A stretch of DNA of 64,000 bases, taken from NCBI RefSeq assembly GCF_002109385.1, contig NZ_CP020814.1, positions 2,255,501 to 2,319,500 on the forward strand. Reading direction: 5' to 3'. The position numbers and the translations under genes are program-made. This document shows positions 42,313 to 51,641 of this stretch, piece after piece. Below the pieces are notes generated by a model, which saw only the letters and a list, made by a program, of their open reading frames with translations, did not search any database and was not told the DNA's origin. Origin of the DNA: Halalkalibacter krulwichiae. Lineage in GTDB: Bacteria; Bacillota; Bacilli; Bacillales; Bacillaceae_D. Within the stretch, counting starts at the first letter, position 1. Each line of letters begins with the position of its first letter.

Positions 42313-42609
42313 CTATTTCAAAACAGCAATCAGAAAACTAATCACAAGTAATGAAAGCGAACCTACTAACAACGGGCTTAGTTCTACAAGCTTCGCCCCA
42401 TTCTTCGGTACGTAATTCCCTAATGTTTTCATTGCTAAATGGGCTTCAGTTGCAGTTCCTGAAGTAGAAAATAAGAGAGAAATGGCACCTACAAAAAAAG
42501 CAACATTTATCCAAGTTAGATCAAAAAAGAACGCTATGATAAAACTTATAATACATAATGCCACTACGACTAACATAGTCATCCAAAGGAATTGTTTAAT
42601 CCTGCTCAC
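42313..42609 (-). CDS. Small membrane protein (about 95-98 aa)
   Basis: Not recognised. Three hydrophobic segments (MLVVVALCIISFIIAFFF, WINVAFFVGAISLLF, LLVGSLSLLVISFLIAVL) around a polar loop. The start is uncertain. The GTG at 42609 is almost on top of its AAAGAGG site. An in-frame ATT at 42600 stands at normal distance from AGAGGTG, and an internal ATG follows. It is monocistronic, between the ABC permease gene and the stem-loop at 42266-42300. Confidence 0.6.
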   Translation of the reverse strand: MSRIKQFLWMTMLVVVALCIISFIIAFFFDLTWINVAFFVGAISLLFSTSGTATEAHLAMKTLGNYVPKNGAKLVELSPLLVGSLSLLVISFLIAVLK

Positions 42610-42772
42610 CTCTTTCCAATGATCTATTTTAGTAATAAAACATTAGCATGTAAAGGTGTATCCTTTAAGAAAAACTCATTTATTCCACATACATATAGAC
42701 TTCTAAAAATGCCCAATAGATTAGCTTCTTTTACTTTTTTTCGGACAACCCTGAATCTTAAGAAACTAGATG

Positions 42773-44377
42773 TTAGGATAAGAGATCACGTTTTTTATAA
42801 CTGAATAGTCCAAGGATCATTGCTGCAATAGAGAGACAAATTAAGATGGAAAGACTGACAAAGTTACTCTCTTCTACTGGTACCTGAGGGACATGACCAT
42901 AAGGAGAGAGATTTCCCATCCATTCAGGAAACTGCAAGAGGCCACCTAAATAAACAACGAGAAATGAGTAGCCTAAATAGAGCCAGATTACATTCGTTAA
43001 ACGGGGGAAGAAACCTATTAACAGAACAGTTAAGTTGATCATAAGCCAAATTGCAGGCAAGTATACAATGGCAGATTCAACCAGCAAAATAAATGACAGA
43101 GGTTCATCCATTACAGTAGAGGTAGCTAACCATAAGCCAAATACAGCTAGTATTAGCATGACAACTCCCGAAATGACTGAAAGAGCAAGATAACTTCCCA
43201 TTAATTTGATTCGAGATATCGTTCGGACTAATAAATGATCTATTCTGCCTTTAGTTTCTTCTCCTTTAAGTTTCAACATAAACATAAGAGATGGCACTGT
43301 ACAGATCATAGCTATAACCGACATGAGCATCGTTAAAAACTGCTCCGTTAGTGTTAACCCTTCTATTGGGGCTAACATTTGACTTAACAGTTCATTATTT
43401 AAAAAGAAATCTTCCAGGTCACCAAAGACCGAACCATATGATGCCCCCAAGACAAACATACCTAATGCCCAAGCTATGATTCCTGTCCTTTGAAGTCTAA
43501 ATGCTAACCCGAAAGGATTTTTCAACATCCGTGATGCATGCTTTTTTCCTGGTTTTGCAGGCAATATCCCTGAACCTAGATCACGAAGTGCGTGCAAATA
43601 AAGAGTGATTCCAACAATTATTATAGCTCCAGCTAACTTGAGAAGGAGCGGCCACCAATAGTTATTTACGTACACTTCAGTCTTTAATACCCAGCCTAAT
43701 GGAGATAGCCACGAAAGTGTTTCAACGTTTACATCTCCAATTGCCCTGATTACATACGCTCCACCTAGCACAGCAAATGTATAACCTATTGCTCCTCGAG
43801 AATTTTCTGCAAGCTGTGCAAATAAGGCTGCAACAGCGGAGAAAAAAATACCAGTAACCCCTAATGCCGCTCCATATAGAAGAGAATCAAATAGATAGAG
43901 CCCTTCAATTTGTAAACTATACAACCCAAATCCAATGATGAGAGATAATAGAATATTTGTAGAAAATAATACGATCATTGCTGCACTTACGTTGGAAAGA
44001 CGTCCGACAGGCAAAGATCTTATTAATTCGATTCTTCCTTCTTCTTCATCTAAACGTGTATGACGAACAACAAGGAGGATACTCATGATTGCAACGATTA
44101 TGGCCGTAAATAACAACATTTGATGAGCAAGCATTGGACCAGTTGTATATTCATCTAATCCATATCCAGGTCCAACCATTGCCGTCATCGCTGGGTTCCT
44201 CATCGTTTCTGCTATAGCTTGCCTTTCTTGTTCATTTTGGTATAAATCAGTGAAAGAAACAGCTGTTATCATTGTGAGCAACAAAATTAAAAATAACCAA
44301 GTTGAAATTCGAATCCAATCACGACGAATCATAAAGCGGACGATTTTTCCTGTTTGGCTGAATAAATGGTTCCACAT
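42773..44377 (-). CDS. ABC transporter permease (multidrug/antibiotic exporter type)
   Basis: A 534-residue membrane protein with about 12 hydrophobic segments in two halves, typical of the fused ABC-2 permeases paired with TetR-controlled ATPases in Gram-positive bacteria. DEEEGRIELIRSLPVGRLS between TM2 and TM3 and the matching KGEETKGRIDHLLVRTISR in the second half show the internal duplication. Its ATG shares a base with the stop codon of the ATPase gene, so the two are translationally coupled. Likely exports a hydrophobic drug or peptide; the substrate is unknown. Confidence 0.87.
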   Translation of the reverse strand: MWNHLFSQTGKIVRFMIRRDWIRISTWLFLILLLTMITAVSFTDLYQNEQERQAIAETMRNPAMTAMVGPGYGLDEYTTGPMLAHQMLLFTAIIVAIMSILLVVRHTRLDEEEGRIELIRSLPVGRLSNVSAAMIVLFSTNILLSLIIGFGLYSLQIEGLYLFDSLLYGAALGVTGIFFSAVAALFAQLAENSRGAIGYTFAVLGGAYVIRAIGDVNVETLSWLSPLGWVLKTEVYVNNYWWPLLLKLAGAIIIVGITLYLHALRDLGSGILPAKPGKKHASRMLKNPFGLAFRLQRTGIIAWALGMFVLGASYGSVFGDLEDFFLNNELLSQMLAPIEGLTLTEQFLTMLMSVIAMICTVPSLMFMLKLKGEETKGRIDHLLVRTISRIKLMGSYLALSVISGVVMLILAVFGLWLATSTVMDEPLSFILLVESAIVYLPAIWLMINLTVLLIGFFPRLTNVIWLYLGYSFLVVYLGGLLQFPEWMGNLSPYGHVPQVPVEESNFVSLSILICLSIAAMILGLFSYKKRDLLS

Positions 44378-45288
44378 TACAATTCACCTCCAACTCCTTT
44401 ATTCTGATCATTCATTTCATAATGGCGCATGAATAAATCCTCTAGTGTAGGGGGTGCACTTTCAAGCTTGACTAATCCAAATTGACTAATATATTTCATG
44501 ATAGCATCGAGATCATTGGCTTCAACCTGAAAGGATAGAGTCTGACCTGTTTGCTTTAAATCATATATACCATGAATTTGAGTTAAACCAGCAATCGGCT
44601 GCTTCGTCTCTACGGTTAAACTAGTTCTCGTTAAATGACGAAGTTCTTTTAATGAGCCAGTCTCAATTATCCTTCCTTCTCTAATGATTCCGACCGTATC
44701 ACAAAGCCTTTCTACTTCTGATAAAATATGACTTGATAGAAGAACACTTTTCCCAGCACTTTTTGCCTCAAGTACACAATCTTGAAACACTTTCTCCATT
44801 AACGGGTCTAGTCCTGATGTAGGCTCATCTAATATATATAAATCTGCATTTGAAGCAAACGCTGAGATTAAGGCTACCTTTTGACGGTTTCCTTTCGAGT
44901 AAGTACGACATTTTTTTGTAGGATCTAGATTAAATTTCTCAATCAATTCATCTCGACGTGGACGAGCAGAATCTCCGCGCAAGCCCATAAATAAATCAAT
45001 CACTTCTCCTCCAGTCAAGTTTGGCCAAAGATTTACATCTCCAGGTACATAAGCTAATTTTTTATGAATTTCAACAGCATTAAGCCAGGCATCTTTACCA
45101 AAAATCGTCGCTTCCCCTTCTGTTGCTTTTAAGATGCCTAACAAAATACGAATCGTTGTCGACTTTCCGGCACCATTTGGACCGATAAATCCAAATACTT
45201 CCCCTTTTCTTACTTTTATATCTACATTACTTAAAGCGGTAAGCTTCCCAAAGCGTTTTGTTAGATTGTTAGTTTCGATCATCAACAT
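44377..45288 (-). CDS. ABC transporter ATP-binding protein
   Basis: A 303-residue ATPase that powers the permease encoded next. Walker A is GPNGAGKST, the signature SKGNRQKVAL is a variant of LSGGQ (K-G-N-R-Q-K, as in this exporter subfamily), and Walker B with D-loop is LYILDEPTSGLDP; the switch histidine is in SSHIL. A C-terminal regulatory stretch of about 80 residues follows. AGAGAGG precedes the ATG. Divergent from the TetR gene at 45438. Confidence 0.92.
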   Translation of the reverse strand: MLMIETNNLTKRFGKLTALSNVDIKVRKGEVFGFIGPNGAGKSTTIRILLGILKATEGEATIFGKDAWLNAVEIHKKLAYVPGDVNLWPNLTGGEVIDLFMGLRGDSARPRRDELIEKFNLDPTKKCRTYSKGNRQKVALISAFASNADLYILDEPTSGLDPLMEKVFQDCVLEAKSAGKSVLLSSHILSEVERLCDTVGIIREGRIIETGSLKELRHLTRTSLTVETKQPIAGLTQIHGIYDLKQTGQTLSFQVEANDLDAIMKYISQFGLVKLESAPPTLEDLFMRHYEMNDQNKGVGGEL

Positions 45289-45336
45289 ATTAGATCCTCT
45301 CTCTAACCCAAGGTTTTGAAATATTTTAACTTATAA

Positions 45337-45383
45337 AGTTCATAATATACAACACGATACAATTTGACAACAGGTTATGAACT
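45337..45383. promoter_or_regulatory. Inverted repeat in the ABC/TetR divergent promoter region
   Basis: AGTTCATAA (45337-45345) and TTATGAACT (45375-45383) are exact reverse complements with a 29-base spacer. They lie between the divergent ABC and TetR genes, so a TetR operator is likely, though the spacing is wide for a single dimer site. Confidence 0.5.
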
Positions 45384-45437
45384 CTTTTATTTGTTTTAAT
45401 ACATAATTTTCATTAAAATAATAGTGAGGTGAAAAAT

Positions 45438-46028
45438 GTGGACGGGTTTCAACGGCGAAAAGAACAAAAAAAACGAAATATTTTAGACGCAGCTACTGCT
45501 TTGTTTATGACATATGGGATTCAAAAGGTTTCTATTTCTGAAATTGCGAAAGAAGCAAATGTATCCCAAGTGACTATCTATAACTATTTTGAGAATAAAC
45601 ACACGTTAATACATGAAGTGTTTATCTACTATGTCGATAAAGCGCTAAGCGATTTTGAACAAGTTGTACATAGTGACATCTCTTTCCCTGAGAAATTAAA
45701 GCAAATCATATTTACAAAAAGAGAAGTCGCTCAGCAAATCCATGAAGAGTTTTATCATTATTTAATGAAGGAATATTCAAAAGAGGGAAATTATATAGAC
45801 AAAATTTATGAGGAAAAGACAATCCCCATTTTTACAAAGCTGTTTCAAGAAGGCATGGAGCAAGGTTATGTTGACCCTACTCTTTCGCAAGAAGCGATTC
45901 TTTTTTACATTCAGATGTTAAAAGACTATATACAAAAGGAAGAGATCTATAAAAAGATCCTTCCATTAACAGAAGAAATTACGAGTATTTTCTTCTATGG
46001 AATTGTTGGAAAGAAAGAGAATGAATAA
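45438..46028 (+). CDS. TetR/AcrR-family transcriptional regulator
   Basis: A 196-residue repressor. The N-terminal helix-turn-helix (ISEIAKEANVSQVTIYNYF) fits TetR with the recognition helix ending YNYFENK. The rest is a helical ligand-binding domain with no recognisable specificity. GTG 45438 is the likely start since GAGGTGA lies five to six bases upstream. Divergent from the ABC exporter genes, it probably controls them through the inverted repeat between. Confidence 0.87.
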   Translation: MDGFQRRKEQKKRNILDAATALFMTYGIQKVSISEIAKEANVSQVTIYNYFENKHTLIHEVFIYYVDKALSDFEQVVHSDISFPEKLKQIIFTKREVAQQIHEEFYHYLMKEYSKEGNYIDKIYEEKTIPIFTKLFQEGMEQGYVDPTLSQEAILFYIQMLKDYIQKEEIYKKILPLTEEITSIFFYGIVGKKENE

Positions 46029-46158
46029 CTCTCAATAATTTTAAGGAATTTATTTCAACTCTTCACCTCTAAGACCATTACTAGTCAAACAAGCGGTTTC
46101 TTTCCCCTCAAACTTATGAGATACTTAATAAAATACCATAAAGGAAGTGGGAACTAAC

Positions 46159-46335
46159 TTGAAAAATAAAAATAAATATGTGTCAAATCAAAAGGTGCGT
46201 CTTAAAGCTACAGGTGAAACGATCACGATAAATAAACATAGCTATGTCCCAAATATGAAAAGATTTTCTTACACATGCTTGGAATACCCAAGTACATTCT
46301 ATTTTGAGGAAGAATTAGAAGATCTTCAACCTTAA
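46159..46335 (+). CDS. Hypothetical protein (58 aa)
   Basis: Not recognised. A basic small protein (LKNKNKYVSNQKVRLKATGE) whose strands look like a single SH3/KOW-like barrel (QKVRLKATGETITINKHSYV, then YPSTFYFEEELEDL). TTG 46159 is chosen because AAGGAAGTGGG stands about eight bases upstream. Lies alone between the TetR gene and the cold-shock gene. Confidence 0.6.
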   Translation: MKNKNKYVSNQKVRLKATGETITINKHSYVPNMKRFSYTCLEYPSTFYFEEELEDLQP

Positions 46336-46520
46336 CTTGAATTTTTTTCAAATTAACCTTGCAATTACCTATCTTTACTGATATGATAAGTATAATTATT
46401 TTTGTTCGATAGTACTGATAGAGTAAAGACTTTCTTAATTAAGTGGTTTTGTCTTGATGGATTATTCATGAGCAAGGATAGTAATAATTTTTGTGGGTAA
46501 TCCACGTTGGAGGCAATATC

Positions 46521-46718
46521 ATGACACAAGGTACAGTAAAATGGTTTAATGCAGAAAAAGGTTTCGGATTTATTGAAGTTGAAGGAAGCGACGATGTATT
46601 CGTACACTTCTCTGCTATTCAAGGTGAAGGTTTCAAATCATTAGAAGAAGGTCAAACTGTAACATTTGAAATCGAGCAAGGTGCTCGTGGACCACAAGCT
46701 GCTAACGTTCAAAAGTAA
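46521..46718 (+). CDS. Cold-shock protein (CspD/CspB family)
   Basis: A 65-residue OB-fold RNA/DNA chaperone. RNP1 is KGFGFIEV and RNP2 is VFVHFSAI, and the start [11 protein letters not shown] and the end GPQAANVQK are typical. It melts RNA structures and aids translation in the cold and at rapid growth. TTGGAGGC lies nine bases before the ATG. A leader of over 100 bases with no other gene fits the long 5' untranslated regions of csp mRNAs. It cannot be assigned to CspB, CspC or CspD with certainty. Confidence 0.95.
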   Translation: MTQGTVKWFNAEKGFGFIEVEGSDDVFVHFSAIQGEGFKSLEEGQTVTFEIEQGARGPQAANVQK

Positions 46719-46728
46719 TGAACGTTAT

Positions 46729-46758
46729 AAAGGACTCTCAAATGAGAGTCCTTTTTTT
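46729..46758 (+). terminator. Cold-shock gene terminator
   Basis: AAAGGACTCTC pairs with GAGAGTCCTTT around AAAT, followed by a T-run. Its distal end touches the stop codon of the facing gene. Confidence 0.85.
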
Positions 46759-46903
46759 ATTTATTTTTCTTTTTTCGTCCTTTTGTTGCTCGTTGGTCAG
46801 CCGCTTCCATTCGTGCCATTGCTTCTTGATCTTCGGAATCAGCTAGCTCTTCAGAATATTCTACATCATCAAATTTACCTTGTATTTTTTTCTTCTTTCC
46901 CAT
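46757..46903 (-). CDS. YfhD-like small protein (48 aa)
   Basis: A 48-residue highly charged protein: a basic start (MGKKKKIQGKFDD), then VEYSEELADSEDQEAMARM and AADQRATKGRKK. The pattern VEFSxELADxxDxEAxxRAxxADxR is typical of the YfhD family of small Bacillus proteins, many of them sporulation-linked. The function is unknown. It is convergent with the cold-shock gene and shares its terminator region. Confidence 0.65.
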   Translation of the reverse strand: MGKKKKIQGKFDDVEYSEELADSEDQEAMARMEAADQRATKGRKKKNK

Positions 46904-47330
46904 TTTTAACGCTCCTTTGATTGTTTATTTCAGCTAACAAATGTTAGACCTAAGTTTAATATGAGCGTTTTTATGATTACAATGAATTGAAATTTTTGGT
47001 TTTACTTCTTCAACTTCACTTGAAAATTTCTCTTTTTAATAAGCTTTCTTTTGAAATTATTCTGTATGTCAATTACACATTTTGGAACTTATTTTATAAT
47101 TTTTAACATTATAGGAAAATTCACTCAGTGTTTTTCATGGGAAACAGAGCTGTAAGGAGCAGAACGGTGATAAATGAATAAGAAATGCCGTTAGGGTTAT
47201 TACATCAGTATGTATCTAAGAATATATCTTTAAATCCCTCTATTCAATAATTGTGTTTTAGTGTTAGCTTCGTTACGATGTAAAGCATTGAACGTTCGAA
47301 GCAACGTTAACTATATTAGGAGGTACAGAG
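46904..47330. other. Intergenic region before the lytic transglycosylase gene
   Basis: About 430 bases with no supportable gene. GCTTCG (47267-47272) and CGAAGC (47298-47303 region) form a loose inverted repeat just ahead of the transglycosylase ribosome binding site, possibly a leader hairpin. Nothing else is recognised. Confidence 0.4.
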
Positions 47331-48029
47331 ATGAAAAAGAAAACCATTATCCTCATCACAGTCCTTTCTTCCATGGCTGGTTTTTTCTTATTACAAAACA
47401 TTAATTTATCAAAGCAAATAGAAGAAGCGAAAAAGTTTGAAGAAGTTCAAAAAGTGAATCAAAACATGCAGGAAATGCAAGGGTACTTTGCGAGTAAGTT
47501 AGTTTCTGTTGATTTCGATAAAAACTATGATTCTTGGGTAACATCAATGGATGTAGCTGATCAGCTGCACGAAGATAGTGATGGGAATTTCAAAAAAGAA
47601 TGGGGTTTATTTTTAGCTGAATTATCTCAACAACATGAAATTGACCCCTTTATCGTTTATGAATTGTTAAAAACAGAAACAGGAGGCACATTCGACCCCA
47701 CTCTTGTCGGTCCAGAGACACGCTTTGGTCACGCTTATGGGTTAGCTCAGTTTATGAAAAATACCGCCCCTTGGATTGCTGACATGGCTGATTTACCCTA
47801 TAATGATGAATTATTATTCGACCCACTCTATTCCATTCAGCTATCGGTAACGTATTTAGATTTTCTTTATAATAAGTACAATGATTGGGATCATGCATTA
47901 ACCGCTTATCATCGCGGGATGGGCGGATTAGAAACGTATCTCGGTGAAAATGGACATGCTAAAAGTGCTTATGCGGTCGAGATACAAGATGGTGCGAAGC
48001 AATTTGATTTAATTGCATATAATAAATAA
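47331..48029 (+). CDS. Lytic transglycosylase SLT-domain protein
   Basis: A 232-residue exported protein. An N-terminal signal-anchor (TIILITVLSSMAGFFLLQ) and a short coiled segment (SKQIEEAKKFEEVQKVNQN) precede a lysozyme-like SLT domain: the catalytic glutamate is in YELLKTETGGTFDP, then YGLAQFMKNTAPWIA and LTAYHRGMGGLETYL. It should cleave peptidoglycan glycan strands at the cell surface. AGGAGG lies eight bases upstream. It is a single-gene unit. Confidence 0.88.
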   Translation: MKKKTIILITVLSSMAGFFLLQNINLSKQIEEAKKFEEVQKVNQNMQEMQGYFASKLVSVDFDKNYDSWVTSMDVADQLHEDSDGNFKKEWGLFLAELSQQHEIDPFIVYELLKTETGGTFDPTLVGPETRFGHAYGLAQFMKNTAPWIADMADLPYNDELLFDPLYSIQLSVTYLDFLYNKYNDWDHALTAYHRGMGGLETYLGENGHAKSAYAVEIQDGAKQFDLIAYNK

Positions 48030-48030
48030 T

Positions 48031-48078
48031 GAAAGGATGACTAGAAGGTTCAAGGCTTTCTATGTCATCCTTTCTTTT
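48031..48078. terminator. Shared terminator between convergent genes
   Basis: GAAAGGATGAC pairs with GTCATCCTTTC, with TAGAA/TTCTA pairing inside; serves the transglycosylase and the facing hydrolase. Confidence 0.75.
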
Positions 48079-49114
48079 CACTTTACATATTTTAATTCTT
48101 CAATTAATACAGATTCTATTTTCTTTGTATCATCTGGGTGAAATATATGTGCTGATTTATCCATCCATAAGAATCGCTTACCCATTCTTGCATCTATTTC
48201 ATTATAAAATGTCTCAACTAACTTGCTACTGACATGAAAATCATGTTTGCCGTGAATAAACGTAATCGGTACCTCTACTTTCTTTACCATCGTCAAAAAA
48301 TCGATATTAGGTAACTCATTTATAAAATCAATTGTATAGATTAATTTGAAACCTTTATAAAAAGAGTTATATATATCTTTAAGAGAATAATCTTTAGAGC
48401 TTATTAACACCTTTATTACAGATAAGTACCCAGGGTGTTTCACACCCTTCTTTGCATCTGAGTAAATCATTGAATTGAATCGAGCTTGCCATTTTCTTAA
48501 TATCCCCCATTGTTCAAAGCTTTCTACAAAAGGAGGTTGACCGACCTCCGTTAATTCTTCTAATGCTTTTTTATGATTTCTTTTTTTAGCTTGGCCTTTG
48601 GCCCATGTTAGAGCTAGGCGATCATTCTCAACCCAATTAATTATTTGCGAAACGCCTATATACGAGTGATACTTTTCCGGATATAAATGTATTAATTGTA
48701 GACCAATCACTGATCCCCAGGAATGACCAATTAAAAAGATTTTTTTTGGTTAAACTTTTTTCTTAAATACTCTGTTATTTCATTGGCATCGTTAATAAAT
48801 TGAGTAATATTCATCGTCTCACTGTTAATTACCTTACTATAGGACTTCCCAGTGCCTCGCTGATCCCAAAATACAATAGTAAATTTCTTAACAAGTTCTT
48901 TTGTATTCGACACAATCGTGTAATCCACTCCTCGACATGAGACACCTGGTAAAGGCATTGATGGACCCCCGTGTAAGAATAACAAAATAGGATTGTCTTT
49001 TCGTTCTCCTTGAATGAGAAGAGCTTGGTCAATACCACCAATTTGAATCTTCTCTACGACGCTAATTCCTTTATCTGAAACCAAGAAATCTGTTTTTTTT
49101 AGGGAGAACCCCAT
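48078..49114 (-). pseudogene. Alpha/beta hydrolase (proline iminopeptidase-like), one frameshift
   Basis: Would encode about 345 residues of an alpha/beta hydrolase. The oxyanion segment LFLHGGPSMPLPG and WDQRGTGKSYSK in the first part are typical of the prolyl aminopeptidase group. The frame breaks in an A8 run (48740-48747), just before the nucleophile elbow. Nine A would give KKIFLIGHSWGSVIGLQ, restoring the catalytic serine. The second part has the late aspartate and histidine (IHGKHDFHV, SAHIFHPDD). All residues are present, so a sequencing error or slippage in the run is likely. Confidence 0.82.
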
Positions 49115-49263
49115 CTTTATCCCGCCCTCTTTAATACTTTATTCCTATACTACATAATTAAAAATAGTACTCTTTATCCTAAAATATGTATAGGAAATCC
49201 AAAAGTAGGTCTTTAGTACCGAATACAAGAAAGACTAAAGAGTGGTGATTGTTTTTTTTATTT

Positions 49264-49449
49264 TTACCCTCTGTTGCCATATTTCTTTGCTCTTCTATCT
49301 GCTTTTTTATCAGCTACGATAAAACATGCATGGATGGCTCCTGGCAACCAAAAGAACATGGTTAAAATTAAGTTCAAAACTGCTTGGAAAGGTCGGCCAG
49401 CTAACAATACTGCCAGCGGTGGTAATAAAACAGCGATTAAATACATCAT
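49264..49449 (-). CDS. YqaE/Pmp3-family membrane protein
   Basis: A 61-residue two-helix membrane protein of the UPF0057/Pmp3 family: MYLIAVLLPPLAVLLAGRPF and LNLILTMFFWLPGAIHACFIV with a basic tail. Family members affect membrane potential and stress tolerance. ATG 49449 is chosen because GAGGTGAG stands four to six bases upstream. A lone gene between the hydrolase and the CorC-type gene. Confidence 0.88.
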   Translation of the reverse strand: MMYLIAVLLPPLAVLLAGRPFQAVLNLILTMFFWLPGAIHACFIVADKKADRRAKKYGNRG

Positions 49450-49602
49450 TACACTCACCTCAATATTCTTTCGTTTAAACTCATTCTAAGTTTACTTAAC
49501 AGATGGCTAATTGTCACGAAGCTGCTTCATCTAAATTTCTATTTATATTTCGTCTCTTTATAGGGGAACCTTCTTAATAAAGCTGAGTTAGGAGGGCTTA
49601 TC

Positions 49603-50850
49603 TTGAATGAAATTCCAACAACACTTGTTTTATTGCTAGTTTTTTTACTCTTTTTATCTGCCTTCTTTTCATCTGCAGAAACAGCTTTTTCAAGTGTAAA
49701 CAAAATTAGGTTAAAGAACTATTCAGACGAGGGCAGAAAAGGAGCAAAAAGATCTTTAGCTATTGCTTCTAACTTTGATGAAGCACTTTCCACAATTTTA
49801 GTTGGAAATAATTTAGTGAACATAGCTGCAGCTACCCTTTCTTCTCAATTAGCTATACAACTCTTCGGGCCTAACTTAGGTGTCTTTATAAGTACTTTTG
49901 TTGTCACTATACTCGTTTTAATTTTTGGTGAAATTCTCCCAAAATCTTTTGCAAAAGAGTTCGCGGAAACATATAGTTTGAAAATTTCTGGTGTATTATT
50001 TCTATTAATGCAGATCTTTAAACCAGTTACTTGGGCTTTTATTCAAATACGAAAAGCTGTTTCAAAATTAATCAGGCCCAAAGCTAACGTCCCCTCATTG
50101 ACTGAGGAAGAATTAAAAGTCATGATCGATATTAGTGAAGAAGAAGGAGTCATTGAACAACATGAAAGAGAGCTAGTTCATCGCTCTTTAGAATTTAATG
50201 ATATTATTGTCGCTGAAATTTTAAAACCTCGTACGGATATCATTGCCATTAATAGTAAAAGCACAATTGAAGAAATTAAGGAAGTTTATTTTCGAGAGCG
50301 CTACTCACGGATTCCTGTATACGAAGGACACATTGATAATATTATTGGAATTCTTTCCGAAAAAGACTTTCTCACATCATTAGTAAAAAATGAACATGCT
50401 GAGATAAACATTCAGTCATTAATAAGGGACCCTTTATTCGTTGTGGAGTCGATGAGAGTATCAAACCTGTTGCCGCAATTACAAAAACAAAAAACACATA
50501 TGGCAATTGTCGTTGACGAATATGGTGGAACTGCTGGACTGATTACGTTAGAGGATATTCTGGAAGAGATCGTAGGTGAAATTTGGGATGAACATGATGA
50601 AACGATTAAGTTATTAAAACAAGTCGATCCCTCTACGTACATAATTTCTGCTGATTACCCTCTTGATGATTTCGCTAGACTCACAAAAATTGAGTTGCCT
50701 GATTCAAGCTATCACACATTAGGAGGATGGTTAATGGAGCTTTTCCAGAGATTACCTCATAAAGGTGAACAAATTTCCTATGAACATATTACGCTTGAAG
50801 TTGATGAAACTGACGAAAAACGTTTACGTCAGATCAAAGTTGTCATGTAA
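49603..50850 (+). CDS. HlyC/CorC (CNNM-CBS) family protein
   Basis: A 415-residue membrane protein. An N-terminal DUF21/CNNM transmembrane domain (FFSSAETAFSSVNKIRLKNY, LVGNNLVNIAAATL) is followed by a CBS pair (PRTDIIAINSKS, RIPVYEGHIDNIIGIL, MAIVVDEYGGTAGLITLEDI) and a C-terminal CorC/HlyC domain (SSYHTLGGWLMELFQRLPHKG). Members are linked to Mg2+ and Co2+ homeostasis and efflux. Starts at TTG 49603 after AGGAGGG. A single-gene unit with a long stem-loop behind it. Confidence 0.9.
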   Translation: MNEIPTTLVLLLVFLLFLSAFFSSAETAFSSVNKIRLKNYSDEGRKGAKRSLAIASNFDEALSTILVGNNLVNIAAATLSSQLAIQLFGPNLGVFISTFVVTILVLIFGEILPKSFAKEFAETYSLKISGVLFLLMQIFKPVTWAFIQIRKAVSKLIRPKANVPSLTEEELKVMIDISEEEGVIEQHERELVHRSLEFNDIIVAEILKPRTDIIAINSKSTIEEIKEVYFRERYSRIPVYEGHIDNIIGILSEKDFLTSLVKNEHAEINIQSLIRDPLFVVESMRVSNLLPQLQKQKTHMAIVVDEYGGTAGLITLEDILEEIVGEIWDEHDETIKLLKQVDPSTYIISADYPLDDFARLTKIELPDSSYHTLGGWLMELFQRLPHKGEQISYEHITLEVDETDEKRLRQIKVVM

Positions 50851-50881
50851 GCAATTTTCTAATTCACTTTGTTTTTTTGCT

Positions 50882-50925
50882 AAGGAATGTATGAATAGTA
50901 CTCTAAAACTATTCATACATTCCTT
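50882..50925 (+). terminator. Long perfect stem-loop after the CorC-type gene
   Basis: AAGGAATGTATGAATAGT pairs over 18 bases with its exact complement around an 8-base loop. Little T-tract follows on the plus strand, so it may act more as a 3' stabiliser than as an efficient terminator. Confidence 0.6.
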
Positions 50926-51144
50926 ACTAATTTATACATACCTTTTTCATCGACTGAATTTTTTTCTACACACTGATATCTTTATTTTACAAAAGTAATA
51001 TAATCTTACATACTTTTTGATGATAACCAAAATAATCGAAGGCTTTCCTAAAGACCTTTCGTCTTTTTTGCTGTATGATTAAAGGGTAATAATAATTAAA
51101 TACAGGCTCTATGATCAAACGTTTTATGAATTGAGGTGATGATT

Positions 51145-51594
51145 TTGCATCTTACCAGTTATACTGATTATGCTCTTAGAACTCTTATTTACTTAGGGAC
51201 TCAAAAAAATGATAATACGCTAGCAAGAATTAAAGAAATATCAGAAATCTATAAAGTTTCTACTAACCATATGAGTAAAGTTGTCTATGAATTAGGACAA
51301 ATAGGTTTGATTTCAACAGTTCGTGGAAAAAATGGCGGAATTAAATTAGCTAAAGATCCTGCAGATATTAATATAGGTGCAGTTGTACGTAAAACAGAAA
51401 ACTTACATATCGTAGAGTGCTTTGATAAAGAAAATAATATGTGCATCATAAGTCCTGCATGTAACCTGAAGTTCACTTTAAACAAAGCTCTTCAAGCCTA
51501 CTTATCTGTCCTGGATCAATATACACTTGCTGATGTCATTTCAAACTCTGATGAACTACTCGATATTTTCCGCTCACATGATAGACAAGTTTAA
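51145..51594 (+). CDS. nsrR: Rrf2-family nitric-oxide-sensing repressor NsrR
   Basis: A 149-residue Rrf2 regulator. The winged helix is in TSYTDYALRTLIYLG and VSTNHMSKVVYELGQ, and the three Fe-S ligands are spaced C-x7-C-x5-C in ECFDKENNMCIISPACNL, as in NsrR of Bacillus subtilis. NO destroys the cluster and lifts repression of nitrosative-stress genes such as hmp. TTG 51145 is the likely start, six bases after GAGGTGAT. No NO-detoxifying gene adjoins. Confidence 0.9.
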   Translation: MHLTSYTDYALRTLIYLGTQKNDNTLARIKEISEIYKVSTNHMSKVVYELGQIGLISTVRGKNGGIKLAKDPADINIGAVVRKTENLHIVECFDKENNMCIISPACNLKFTLNKALQAYLSVLDQYTLADVISNSDELLDIFRSHDRQV

Positions 51595-51603
51595 AGAAAG
51601 AAG

Positions 51604-51636
51604 GCTGATTGAGAGGATTAAATCCTCTCAATCAAC
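51604..51636. terminator. nsrR terminator, shared with the facing PPOX gene
   Basis: TGATTGAGAGGAT pairs perfectly with ATCCTCTCAATCA across TAA; T-rich bases follow on the minus strand. Confidence 0.75.
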
Positions 51637-51641
51637 CAGCG

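Noticed and set aside
42592..42804. Plus-strand frame between the membrane protein and the ABC permease
   Set aside because: No ribosome binding site or family features; overlaps the ends of two supported genes.
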